Positions 33,889 to 41,307 of a stretch of DNA of 64,000 nt are shown here, in pieces. The position numbers and the translations under genes are program-made. The notes beneath the pieces were generated by a model. It worked only from the letters and a program-made list of their open reading frames with translations. It was not told the DNA's origin and did not search any database. Positions within the stretch are counted from its first letter, which is position 1. Every line of letters begins with the position of its first letter. Source of the stretch: Pseudovibrio brasiliensis (lineage in GTDB: Bacteria > Pseudomonadota > Alphaproteobacteria > Rhizobiales > Stappiaceae); NCBI RefSeq assembly GCF_018282095.1, contig NZ_CP074129.1, positions 31,428-95,427 on the forward strand, written 5' to 3'.

Positions 33889-34323
33889 ATGATCATTCAA
33901 ACACTTGAACAGTTTGCAGGCCGCACCAACATCAAACCCCAAAATCTCTTTTCGCTTTTCCTGACAGCAATGACACTAAGAACTGACGAAGTGGGCGACC
34001 CGATTGAAGGGTTAGGAGAGCGTCTCAACCGCTTTAAATGGGAGACTAAGAGAGCGCTGTTTGTGTTTCTTGGAGGATACCGTGGGGCGCTGGAACTATT
34101 TAGCGTGGAGGCAATCGACCATATTGATGAATATGGAAATGACATGGGTACGGAGGTTTCTTACCATCCGGTAGAGGATGTTAAGCAAGCAGATGCAGTG
34201 ACCTTGACATTCACCAGTCGTAAGAATGTGCGGGTGATGTTCGAAAAACTGGATGCATACACCGCTACAGAAGCCTTGAGTATCGGTAGCAACCGAGGAG
34301 TGTATCTGTTAGAAGCAGATTAG
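33889..34323 (+). CDS. Hypothetical accessory protein (144 aa)
   Basis: A 144-residue soluble protein with mixed helices and strands (ALFVFLGGYRGALELFSVEAIDHID in the middle, cut here for length), directly behind leader B5. No family recognised. The stop codon is at the boundary of the second family C module, so gene, leader and module form a compact repeating unit. Confidence 0.62.
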   Translation: MIIQTLEQFAGRTNIKPQNLFSLFLTAMTLRTDEVGDPIEGLGERLNRFKWETKRALFVFLGGYRGALELFSVEAIDHIDEYGNDMGTEVSYHPVEDVKQADAVTLTFTSRKNVRVMFEKLDAYTATEALSIGSNRGVYLLEAD

Positions 34324-34414
34324 GTTTTGGGGGCAAAAGCAGCCGCGCTGAGCCAACCAGCGCATCAGGTAAGATAGGCTTTCCTGACTGTGGCAACAGC
34401 CTTGCCTCTAAACC
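34323..34414 (+). ncRNA. Family C structured RNA, copy 2
   Basis: Outer stem GGTTTTGGGGGCAA (34323-34336) with TTGCCTCTAAACC (34402-34414). Hairpin CGCTG/CAGCG (34346-34350, 34358-34362). Hairpin CAGG/CCTG (34366-34369, 34383-34386) with the conserved AAGATAGGCT loop. The G-C to A-T change in the last stem relative to copy 1 is on both strands. Confidence 0.65.
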
Positions 34415-34427
34415 GGAGAGTGAAGAA

Positions 34428-34517
34428 ATGAGTTTCTTTCCCATTTCTGTCACGCTGAAACTAAAAAAGACACGGAGCAGTTGGCTACTGGAACTCCGCG
34501 TCTCTTTTAAAGCGTAG
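34428..34517 (+). CDS. 29-residue microprotein of the family C module
   Basis: ATG at 34428 preceded by CGGAGAG, stop TAG at 34515-34517. The core SVTLKLKKTRSSWLLELRV is paralogous to the 33305-33391 product. Its downstream hairpin and 90-bp conserved block are also duplicated. Function unknown. Confidence 0.6.
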   Translation: MSFFPISVTLKLKKTRSSWLLELRVSFKA

Positions 34518-34523
34518 GTAAAC

Positions 34524-34547
34524 GGCAGGGGGTATTAGCTCCCTGCC
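34524..34547 (+). terminator. Terminator-like hairpin of family C, copy 2
   Basis: Stem GGCAGGG (34524-34530) with CCCTGCC (34541-34547), compensatory to copy 1. Confidence 0.65.
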
Positions 34548-34640
34548 ACTCCGGTACAATACTCTGAGATTTCCAAAAAATCAATTAGCACCGCTTCACA
34601 GAGGGCGTGTGATTTTGGGCTTGCTCCAACGCTTCCAGGC

Positions 34641-34690
34641 TGCGCGGGATCTGCCGATCCCACACCGCCTTCCAGCATTGGCGCTGCGCT
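34641..34690 (+). repeat. Truncated family B leader
   Basis: Keeps the hairpin GGGATC-TGCC-GATCCC (34646-34651, 34656-34661) and then breaks off into unrelated sequence. No leader-dependent gene follows. Confidence 0.6.
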
Positions 34691-34710
34691 CATTGTTTTT
34701 GCCAACCGTC

Positions 34711-34885
34711 TGCAAAGTCGAGCACTCGGCATCGGCACCCTTGCAGGGCACACGATGCCTCGCACTCGACTTTGCAGATCGGGGCGGTGCGGCGCTGTGC
34801 AATCGCTCGTTGCACTCGCAGATCGCACAGCGCCTCGAAGCGCGGATCACGCGCAAGCTTTGCAAGCTTACACATGCTCCGCGCT
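34711..34885. other. Cluster of three long hairpins
   Basis: Hairpin 1: TGCAAAGTCGAG (34711-34722) with CTCGACTTTGCA (34765-34776) and an inner GGCATCG/CGATGCC. Hairpin 2: GGCGCTGTGC (34791-34800) with GCACAGCGCC (34825-34834). Hairpin 3: AGCGCGGA (34839-34846) with TCCGCGCT (34878-34885). All stems are perfect. There is no coding frame with good character here. It could be a structured RNA, a conversion or single-strand origin, or a recombination site. Confidence 0.6.
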
Positions 34886-35181
34886 CCCCAAAAGCTTGCG
34901 CAAAAATTGCTGATACGCCCTGAAACGATTTCTGCGAATCTTCTCTTTTTCCGCCTCTAAAGCTTGCGAGCTGTCAAGCGAGCAATTGATATTTCGCAAG
35001 TTTCAAATGCAGAGCATTCAGCGCTACTGAAACTCGCCCACGAAAATTCGTTGCTCGTGAAATGTATTTCACCACTTCCAGAGCATTACCGCTTGACAGG
35101 TTTTCCGGCCTTCGGGTGTGCAATCGTGCAGATTTTTTCAATCGTGTTGCGATTAGCGTATAAATGTAAGAAATCTCAGTC

Positions 35182-35310
35182 TTTCTCCATGTTTCTCCAT
35201 GTTGAAAGTTCAACCTCTCCAAGTTTCTCCGAGTTTCTCCGAATTTCGGCTTATTGAATCGCAATTCTCCAAAAATCTCCGAGATTCCCTCTGTTTCTCC
35301 GAGTTTCTCC
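35182..35310. repeat. 10-bp-phased TTTCTCC repeat array
   Basis: TTTCTCC or one-off variants start at 35182, 35192, 35214, 35224, 35234, 35264, 35274, 35294 and 35304; most neighbours are exactly 10, 20 or 30 bp apart. The extended unit is GTTTCTCCGA. Spacing in helical turns implies a protein binding cooperatively along one DNA face, as at plasmid centromeres or TraK-type sites. Confidence 0.7.
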
Positions 35311-35331
35311 GAGTGAAAGTTGGCAAGATAT

Positions 35332-35386
35332 GCTAACCAGAGCTGGTTAGCGAGAATTCGTCGAGTTAGGCCTAACTCGACGAATT
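35332..35386. promoter_or_regulatory. Two adjacent palindromes
   Basis: GCTAACCAG-AG-CTGGTTAGC at 35332-35351, and a perfect 32-bp palindrome at 35355-35386 centred on AGGCCT (arms begin AATTCGTCGAGTTAGG). Likely protein-binding dyads next to the phased array. Confidence 0.75.
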
Positions 35387-35899
35387 GAGCTTATTCGCAC
35401 TGACGTGCTCAACGGTTTTTTTGCTGCGCAAAAATAGAGGATGGGTACGGGAAACTGGTTGTGGAAAACTATAGTCTACACTTTTAAGGAAATTCTAGCG
35501 AAACCCCGCAGTTTCCCTTGATACATAAAAATTGAAATAAATCAGAAGTGTAGCTGTGCCTATTCCTGCGCCGAACTGTGATCGAAATGGGGCTGGCAAT
35601 AGTTGAGGGAATAGGTTATGCACGTTTTACTTGTTGACATAGCTTACATGCTATGCGGCTCTGGCGGTTATTAAGCTCCAACTCATAACCACCAGAGCCT
35701 AGCAAGTACCAAAACAGACTTGGCACTCGCATAAGGAGAACTACAACTTCTAATTTTAGTCGCAGTGATCTCTCATGTCCCGAATGGCGTGAGACTTAAC
35801 GCATTTCTGCATGGAATGCGATGAGTCGAACTGTGTCTAAACCCTTTATCCAAATATTAAACATCAGGGATACCCGCGTGACCAGCGGGTAAACGAGCA
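35387..35899. other. Candidate oriT region upstream of traK
   Basis: No gene. It contains a 15-bp inverted repeat with one mismatch (35657-35671 with 35685-35699) and CATAGC/GCTATG at its left. CCTATTCCTGCGCC at 35559-35572 resembles, with one extra base, the nick-region pattern YATCCTGY of IncP-type origins. In IncP plasmids oriT borders traK, which starts at 35900. The exact nick site is uncertain. Confidence 0.45.
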
Positions 35900-36226
35900 A
35901 TGGCACTTCCGTGGGGAGAAGCCCGAGCTGAGTTTCAACTTGTGCGTGCGCATGTCGAGGCTGAGATCGGTAGAGGTGTATCTAAACGTAGGATCTTTGA
36001 GGCCCTTTCCAAAAAAGGAAAGATCACTATGTCGATACAAACCTTCTATAAATGTGCGGCTAAGGCTTTGAACCCTAAGCCTAATTCGCCTTCTGGAGGT
36101 GCCATTGCACCCCCACCCCAAGCAGAGCAGGAGCGGGCGTCTCCAACAAATGGCCCGCTCCTGACATCGCAACCTGAAGGCAAAAGCCGGTTCCAAATGG
36201 CCGACGATATTCCCAACTACGACTAA
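35900..36226 (+). CDS. traK: TraK-like oriT-binding protein
   Basis: A 108-residue protein with a basic helical N-terminal half (VRAHVEAEIGRGVSKRRIFE, then SIQTFYKCAAKAL) like IncP TraK, which wraps oriT-proximal DNA and assists the relaxosome, followed by a proline-rich acidic tail. Family size is similar. It begins the mating operon directly next to the repeat- and palindrome-rich region, the same arrangement as oriT-traK in IncP plasmids. The phased TTTCTCC array is a reasonable target. Followed after 15 bp by traL. Confidence 0.72.
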   Translation: MALPWGEARAEFQLVRAHVEAEIGRGVSKRRIFEALSKKGKITMSIQTFYKCAAKALNPKPNSPSGGAIAPPPQAEQERASPTNGPLLTSQPEGKSRFQMADDIPNYD

Positions 36227-36241
36227 CTGAATTGAGTAATC

Positions 36242-36967
36242 ATGAAGTACGTAAACTTAGTCCTGCAAGGAAAAGGCGGAGCCGGTAAGAGTATTGTCTC
36301 TCTTTTTCTTTCAGAATTTATTCTTTTCAAAGAAAGAAATCTAGAAGCAATTGATACGGATCCAGTAAATCCCACGTTGTATTCTTACAAAGCCCTCAAT
36401 TGTAACCTTATCCGCATGATGGATAACGGAGAGATCGATCATCGTAGCTTTGACAAAATTGTCGAGGGGATTCTGGAAGCTGAGGATGGCACACATTTTG
36501 TCATTGATACGGGTGCAACAACCTTCCTGCCGATACTCAAATATCTGGATGAGAACGGTGTTCTAGATCTACTGCAAGACAACGAATGCGAAGTTGCCAT
36601 TCATACGGTTGTTAGTGGGGGAGGGGCCATTGATGCTACTCTTTCCTGTGTCGAGAAGATCTTCAAAGTATTCCCAAAGCAAAAGATTATCATCTGGAAG
36701 AATGAATACTCCGGACTTGCTGCAAAGAACGACAAACCTTTCGAAGATCTGAAAATCTTCAAGGACAACATTGAACGCATCTACGCGGTGCCAACACTCA
36801 AGCAGCGCACCGGAAGCTCTTTCAACTTCGACATTCAGCAAATGATCGAAAAACGAAAGACCTTCAGCGAAGCAATCAATGACGAGGCCTTTGGGCTTAT
36901 GTCTCGCCAACGTCTCAAGATGGTTCAAAACGATGTGTTTTCCCAGCTTGAAGCCATGAAAATGTAA
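36242..36967 (+). CDS. traL: TraL-like ParA-superfamily ATPase
   Basis: A 241-residue P-loop protein with the deviant Walker A QGKGGAGKS at residues 9-17 and an acidic FVIDTGA strand around residue 82-88. It resembles IncP TraL, a ParA/MinD-type ATPase of the transfer region whose precise role is unclear. Its place between traK and traM supports TraL rather than a partition ParA, and no ParB is adjacent. Length matches the family. Confidence 0.82.
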   Translation: MKYVNLVLQGKGGAGKSIVSLFLSEFILFKERNLEAIDTDPVNPTLYSYKALNCNLIRMMDNGEIDHRSFDKIVEGILEAEDGTHFVIDTGATTFLPILKYLDENGVLDLLQDNECEVAIHTVVSGGGAIDATLSCVEKIFKVFPKQKIIIWKNEYSGLAAKNDKPFEDLKIFKDNIERIYAVPTLKQRTGSSFNFDIQQMIEKRKTFSEAINDEAFGLMSRQRLKMVQNDVFSQLEAMKM

Positions 36968-36985
36968 GCCTGAAGCGAGGATGTG

Positions 36986-37510
36986 ATGACAATCGACGCT
37001 TCAGCAGCGCAAGACAACAGCCAGCCAAACTTCGACTTCATGGAAGAGACTGAAGCAGCTCCTAAGGATCTGCAGATCTCAACTCTGGACGAAGTTCAAG
37101 CGCTCCTTGCCAAGAAACATGGGGGACGCGGAGCGGGATCTGATGACCCGATCTGGTTGCTCTACTCCATGTTTGAAGTGTTCGTTGCCGATCTTTCGGT
37201 CCTCCTGCAGGAGACCGATACACGGCAAGGAGCAGAACGCGAGAAGCTCAAAGCAATGCTTCCAGAAGTGGCAAAGACCCTTTCTGAAAGCTTGCAGGGC
37301 GAGCTTTCTGGTTTGAGTTCAACCCTTGGGCAACTGCGTCAGGACGCAGAAGCCAGCTCCGTTGAAAACCTGCTGAAGCAGCAAGCTCAGTTCTCCTCAG
37401 AACTTGGCACTCTCACATCCAAAGTCAGAGGCCTCAAGTGGCCTTTTGTTCTCCTAACCGTCCTCAACTGGCTTGCCGTGGGGGCTTTCTATCTCATCAT
37501 GATCAAATAG
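36986..37510 (+). CDS. traM: TraM-like membrane-anchored transfer protein
   Basis: A 174-residue protein, acidic and helical with a single C-terminal transmembrane segment (about residues 151-173, WPFVLLTVLNWLAVGAFYLI), so tail-anchored in the inner membrane. The central region is coiled-coil-like. Position after traL and overall design match IncP TraM. The ATG at 36986 has GCGAGG upstream; a GTG one codon earlier is possible. The virB2 gene starts 7 bp after its stop. Confidence 0.68.
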   Translation: MTIDASAAQDNSQPNFDFMEETEAAPKDLQISTLDEVQALLAKKHGGRGAGSDDPIWLLYSMFEVFVADLSVLLQETDTRQGAEREKLKAMLPEVAKTLSESLQGELSGLSSTLGQLRQDAEASSVENLLKQQAQFSSELGTLTSKVRGLKWPFVLLTVLNWLAVGAFYLIMIK

Positions 37511-37517
37511 GTTTGTC

Positions 37518-37835
37518 ATGCTTCCTTCTCGAAATTCAAAGTCATTCTTGACCCGTGAGGTCAAACTCTTTCTCCTTGCTGTTTTGCTCCTGAACCCAGC
37601 CATAGCCTTTGCAGGCGCAGAGTGGGCGAGCCCAGTTGTCACGACCTTTGGCTTCCTTGAAAGCGGCATGGTTCAGATCGGTGCTGTCGTGGTCGGACTT
37701 GGTGTTGTGGCCTTCGGTGCTTGGTCGGCCATGTCTGGCAGCATGCGGTGGGAAAGATTGGTTAACTATGTCATTGCGGCGATCATTATTGTAGCTGCTC
37801 CAACAGCAATCCGCGCCCTTGTCGATCTAGCCTAG
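37518..37835 (+). CDS. virB2: VirB2-type pilin
   Basis: A 105-residue protein with a long signal-like N-terminal hydrophobic stretch cleaved probably after AFAGA (about residue 35), then two hydrophobic helices separated by a short polar loop. This is the standard VirB2/TrbC prepilin design; the processed pilin is the subunit of the conjugative pilus. It is the first of the virB genes in the usual order and is followed by virB3 after 10 bp. Confidence 0.85.
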   Translation: MLPSRNSKSFLTREVKLFLLAVLLLNPAIAFAGAEWASPVVTTFGFLESGMVQIGAVVVGLGVVAFGAWSAMSGSMRWERLVNYVIAAIIIVAAPTAIRALVDLA

Positions 37836-37845
37836 GGAGAGTGGT

Positions 37846-38169
37846 ATGCGAGTGCAGAACGGCGTTTATCGACATCTACAATCTCCCTCTACCATCTTTG
37901 GCATGCCGCCAGTGTTCGCAGCGCTGGCACTGGCAGGGGTGTTCTTTGTGGGCGCGATCTTAACCTTGGTGATTGATCCGCCGGTTGTCATGCTGCTCTG
38001 CATTTTTGCCATTCCTCCTGCTCTGGTGTTCACGATCACACTTCGGCGCAAGGACGCTCATTGTGAGGCGACACTTTTGCTGCCTCACACCTTCTTCAAA
38101 GGCAAACAAGCCCGCTGCCTTATCGTCGGCGGCTCTACGGCCAAGGCGAAAAAAGGCAAGGGAAAATGA
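37846..38169 (+). CDS. virB3: VirB3-type inner-membrane protein
   Basis: A 107-residue protein with two adjacent transmembrane segments (about residues 22-42 and 45-63) and a basic cytosolic C-terminus, the VirB3/TrbD layout. VirB3 works with the VirB4 ATPase at the base of the channel. Its stop overlaps the virB4 start by four bases. Confidence 0.88.
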   Translation: MRVQNGVYRHLQSPSTIFGMPPVFAALALAGVFFVGAILTLVIDPPVVMLLCIFAIPPALVFTITLRRKDAHCEATLLLPHTFFKGKQARCLIVGGSTAKAKKGKGK

Positions 38170-40523
38170 GCATCATTCTTTCAACTGTTGCAACATTAGG
38201 CGTTGCCGGTGGCGCGGCCATGTACGCCAACAAACTGCTGCGGGCCAATGATGGTGGTGAGTTTGAACAAGACTGGCTTGCAGATGAGCTGGACTTTGAT
38301 CATCTGCTGGAAGACCGATCAACCGTAGTCATGAAAGACGGTACGCTGTTTCGTGTGTTTCGTATGCGCGGCATGTCTTACGACACCATGAACTTTACTG
38401 AGTTGTCTTCGCTTGCCAATCAGCGCACCAACATTTTGCATCAGGTTGGTGCAACCGGATCAGCATTCCGGTTTGTTGCCGTCAAGCGCCTTAAAGATAT
38501 CTCGTTTGACGCTGACTGGCCCTCACCAGCCTTGCGCGAAATTGGTAACGCGGAAAAAGAACTTTATAAACGCGCATACTCCATGCACTGGTTTGTGGTG
38601 GTGGAGGCCAAGACTTATGAGGGGCTGAGTAAGAACAGTAAAACGTTGCTCTCTGGCTTTGAAAAGTACCAGATTGAGCTACTTGAAGCGGCAGCAAACC
38701 TCGCAGACCATTGTGAACTCACAGCGTTCCTGACCTATCTCGTCTGCGGCGAGATGCCAAACAATATCACGCGGGTGAGCCGGTCAATCAACGCAAACCT
38801 GCCTGTTTGCGATCTCATCATCAATAAAGACGGGACTGTCTTAACGCAGTCTCCGCTCAAGCATATTCATAAGACAATCGGTGTTCATGAGTATCCTGAC
38901 AGCGTGTCAGGAATGATGATTTCCAAGATACTCGCATTACCTGCTGAGCTGGAAGTCACTCAGATTTGCCTCCCGCTTAACACCGAAAAAACCATCATTG
39001 AGTACACGCGCAAAAAGGCTGAGCAGCTCAACAGCTTCCTTACTTCAGCTTCCATGGTTGCTGAACTCAATGAGGCTACCGAAGCGCTGACCAATAACTC
39101 CAACGCTATGTTTCAAACCCAGCTGCAGTTCACTGTTCGGGCTAGATCCGAAGAAGAGCTGAGCGAGGTACTGGACCAGATCTCAGCCATCTTGAACACG
39201 CGCCGTGTCAAGCATTCTGTTGAAACCGCACCAGCTGCAAACAGCTGGTTCAATCGCATGCCTGGACAGGACAAACTGGTTAGAAAGTTGCGGTTGATGG
39301 ACTACAACATCGCCGCGTTATGGCCGTTCCAGTATTCTCCAGAAGGCATGTACTCCTCGCCCTTTGGTGATCGCCCTTTGCGCCTGTTCAAGACGCCATC
39401 GGGACAAAACTACTCCTTCCAGTTCCATATTGCAGACAAGCCTCAGGCTGCAGGGCATTACCTGATCTTTGCGCCCACCGGTACAGGTAAGTCCACGCTG
39501 ATCATGCACCTGCTTGGCGGCATCGCCAAGTTTGCAGGGGTGCGCAACTACGTCTTTGACAGTCTGGAAGGTGCGCGGTTCATGACTGAGGTCATGGGAG
39601 GCAAGTACCAGTCCTTTGATCAGCTTTCTCTCAATCCTCTTGATGGCGATTTAGCCGACAAAGCAACGCGCCAGCGGGCCGCGACCATGATCCGGATCAT
39701 GCTGGGTGAACAGTACGCCCAAGAGATGGATGACCAGATCAATGATGTGCTGGATTTTGCCAGTGTTCTGGAGCGTGGTGCGCGTACGTTCGATAATATT
39801 TTCAAGGCGGCATTCCCACCGGATACAGATATCAAACGAGCTTTCACCAGATGGGTTCATGATGAACGGCAGGGAGAGGGGGCTTATAGCCACATCTTCA
39901 ACGCTCCTCATGACAGCATACGCTCCTTCCTTGAAACCAGCCACCTGGTCGGCATTGATATGACCGAACCGCTGAAAGACCCTCTGCTTGGCCCTGCTCT
40001 GGTGACACATGTATCCAGCGCAATTTATGAAGCTGCCAAGGTGAACCAGAACGGCTTTTCAATCTTCGTTGATGAGGCCGCTAACCTTCTACGTAACAAA
40101 GGATTCCGTGATCTTGTTGGGCAGATGTTCATGGAATACCGCAAACTTGGCGGTGTTGTTGGGCTTGCCTTCCAGAACCCTGAGGCACTCGTGGAGTATG
40201 AGGGATCTGCCAAGATCATCAACAACGCTCCAAACCTCCTCTTCATGGCTGGTTGCGGCGGCAGTGATAGTGCGCTGGAGCCGTTCAACCTGAGCGATGA
40301 TCAGATTGCATTTATTCGTGGTGAGACTGAGCTGCAGGGAGGCCGTCAGGTTCTTCTGGTCAGGCGCGATCTGGCGACCGGCTACAATGAAAGCACCATC
40401 ATCGATGTTGACCTATCAGGTCTTGGTGATGCCCTGCGCTTCTATCGCTCTGGTACTGGCCCAATGGCGGAACTTCAAAAAATTCAGGAAGTCTGGGGGG
40501 AGCAATGGCTATCTCACGTTTAA
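38166..40523 (+). CDS. virB4: VirB4-type ATPase
   Basis: A 785-residue protein. The N-terminal part resembles the VirB4 membrane/cytosol domain; the Walker A APTGTGKST is at residues 436-444, and the Walker B-like FSIFVDEAANLL occurs around residue 630. VirB4 powers pilus assembly and substrate transfer. Length and position after virB3 are typical of VirB4. The 3' end overlaps virB5 by 19 bp. Confidence 0.96.
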   Translation: MSIILSTVATLGVAGGAAMYANKLLRANDGGEFEQDWLADELDFDHLLEDRSTVVMKDGTLFRVFRMRGMSYDTMNFTELSSLANQRTNILHQVGATGSAFRFVAVKRLKDISFDADWPSPALREIGNAEKELYKRAYSMHWFVVVEAKTYEGLSKNSKTLLSGFEKYQIELLEAAANLADHCELTAFLTYLVCGEMPNNITRVSRSINANLPVCDLIINKDGTVLTQSPLKHIHKTIGVHEYPDSVSGMMISKILALPAELEVTQICLPLNTEKTIIEYTRKKAEQLNSFLTSASMVAELNEATEALTNNSNAMFQTQLQFTVRARSEEELSEVLDQISAILNTRRVKHSVETAPAANSWFNRMPGQDKLVRKLRLMDYNIAALWPFQYSPEGMYSSPFGDRPLRLFKTPSGQNYSFQFHIADKPQAAGHYLIFAPTGTGKSTLIMHLLGGIAKFAGVRNYVFDSLEGARFMTEVMGGKYQSFDQLSLNPLDGDLADKATRQRAATMIRIMLGEQYAQEMDDQINDVLDFASVLERGARTFDNIFKAAFPPDTDIKRAFTRWVHDERQGEGAYSHIFNAPHDSIRSFLETSHLVGIDMTEPLKDPLLGPALVTHVSSAIYEAAKVNQNGFSIFVDEAANLLRNKGFRDLVGQMFMEYRKLGGVVGLAFQNPEALVEYEGSAKIINNAPNLLFMAGCGGSDSALEPFNLSDDQIAFIRGETELQGGRQVLLVRRDLATGYNESTIIDVDLSGLGDALRFYRSGTGPMAELQKIQEVWGEQWLSHV

Positions 40524-41284
40524 TCGCGGCAACTGCTTTATCGCTTTCTCTGTGCCTTGCTGCTGAAAGTGCTTATGCCGCCAAGCCTGTAATTGATGTG
40601 AAGGGCCTGGCTGAAGCCAAGAAGACGATCACAGAACTGAAGAAGCAGCTCGCCACCATGAAAGAGCAGCTTAATGTGGTCAAGGATGTACGTGCTGGCA
40701 TTGACGATACGCTGAAAAGCATTGGCGAGGTCTCTAAGATCTCCATTCCGTCAATCAATTTCAGCAATATCACCAGTCAGATCATGTCAGACAACTCCTG
40801 TCTGGTTCCCGACTTTGAAAGCCTGATGCCGGATGTGAGTTTTGATGAGATGGATATCGGCTCGCTCTGTTCTCGTTCTGATGCCTATCAAAATGGATTG
40901 GTAGCTGAACCCAAAGACATGAAGTCTCAGACATGGGAACAGAAGAGATCTACAATCGCTGGCGTGCAAAAAGCACGTGAGAACACGGTTGCCGATGCTT
41001 CTTTCAAAGGTCTGGCTCAGGCAGATATGGCGCAGGAAAATGCGCTTCAGACGCTAAGTGCAGCCCAAGAGCTGAAAAGTGAAGGAGCCAAAGCCCAAAC
41101 AGTGAATGAGCGCCTGCAGGTGCTCATCGAGGTCAATACTGCGCTGCTGCAAAGTCAATCGCAGACTAATCAGCTGCTTGCCCAGATCCTCAAAGTCTCT
41201 TCGGCCAAATCTATTCTGCAAGGTGTTCCACTTGAGAGCGAGCTGGCAAAGAAAGACATGAAAAAGAAGGGAGGTTCTTCATGA
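40505..41284 (+). CDS. virB5: VirB5-type pilus-associated protein
   Basis: A 259-residue secreted protein with a Sec signal (cleavage near AESAYA-A, residue 24) and a long helical region rich in Lys, Gln and Ala, typical of VirB5/TrbJ, which sits at the pilus tip. It overlaps virB4. Directly after it the operon is interrupted by a gene of opposite direction. Confidence 0.82.
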   Translation: MAISRLIAATALSLSLCLAAESAYAAKPVIDVKGLAEAKKTITELKKQLATMKEQLNVVKDVRAGIDDTLKSIGEVSKISIPSINFSNITSQIMSDNSCLVPDFESLMPDVSFDEMDIGSLCSRSDAYQNGLVAEPKDMKSQTWEQKRSTIAGVQKARENTVADASFKGLAQADMAQENALQTLSAAQELKSEGAKAQTVNERLQVLIEVNTALLQSQSQTNQLLAQILKVSSAKSILQGVPLESELAKKDMKKKGGSS

Positions 41285-41307
41285 CCTCCCTGAGCTTATC
41301 GTCATCT

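Noticed and set aside
2522..34690. Interpretation of the dispersed leaders as a CRISPR array, REP/BIME elements or integron attC sites
   Set aside because: The copies are far apart, 170-350 bp long, always in the same orientation relative to a start codon, and lie before genes rather than between cassettes at one site.
35561..35569. Firm call of a nick site
   Set aside because: TATTCCTGC differs from the IncP-type pattern by an inserted base; without relaxase data it is only a candidate within the region.
36242..36967. ParA partition ATPase
   Set aside because: The P-loop fits, but the position between traK and traM and the absence of an adjacent ParB make TraL the better call.
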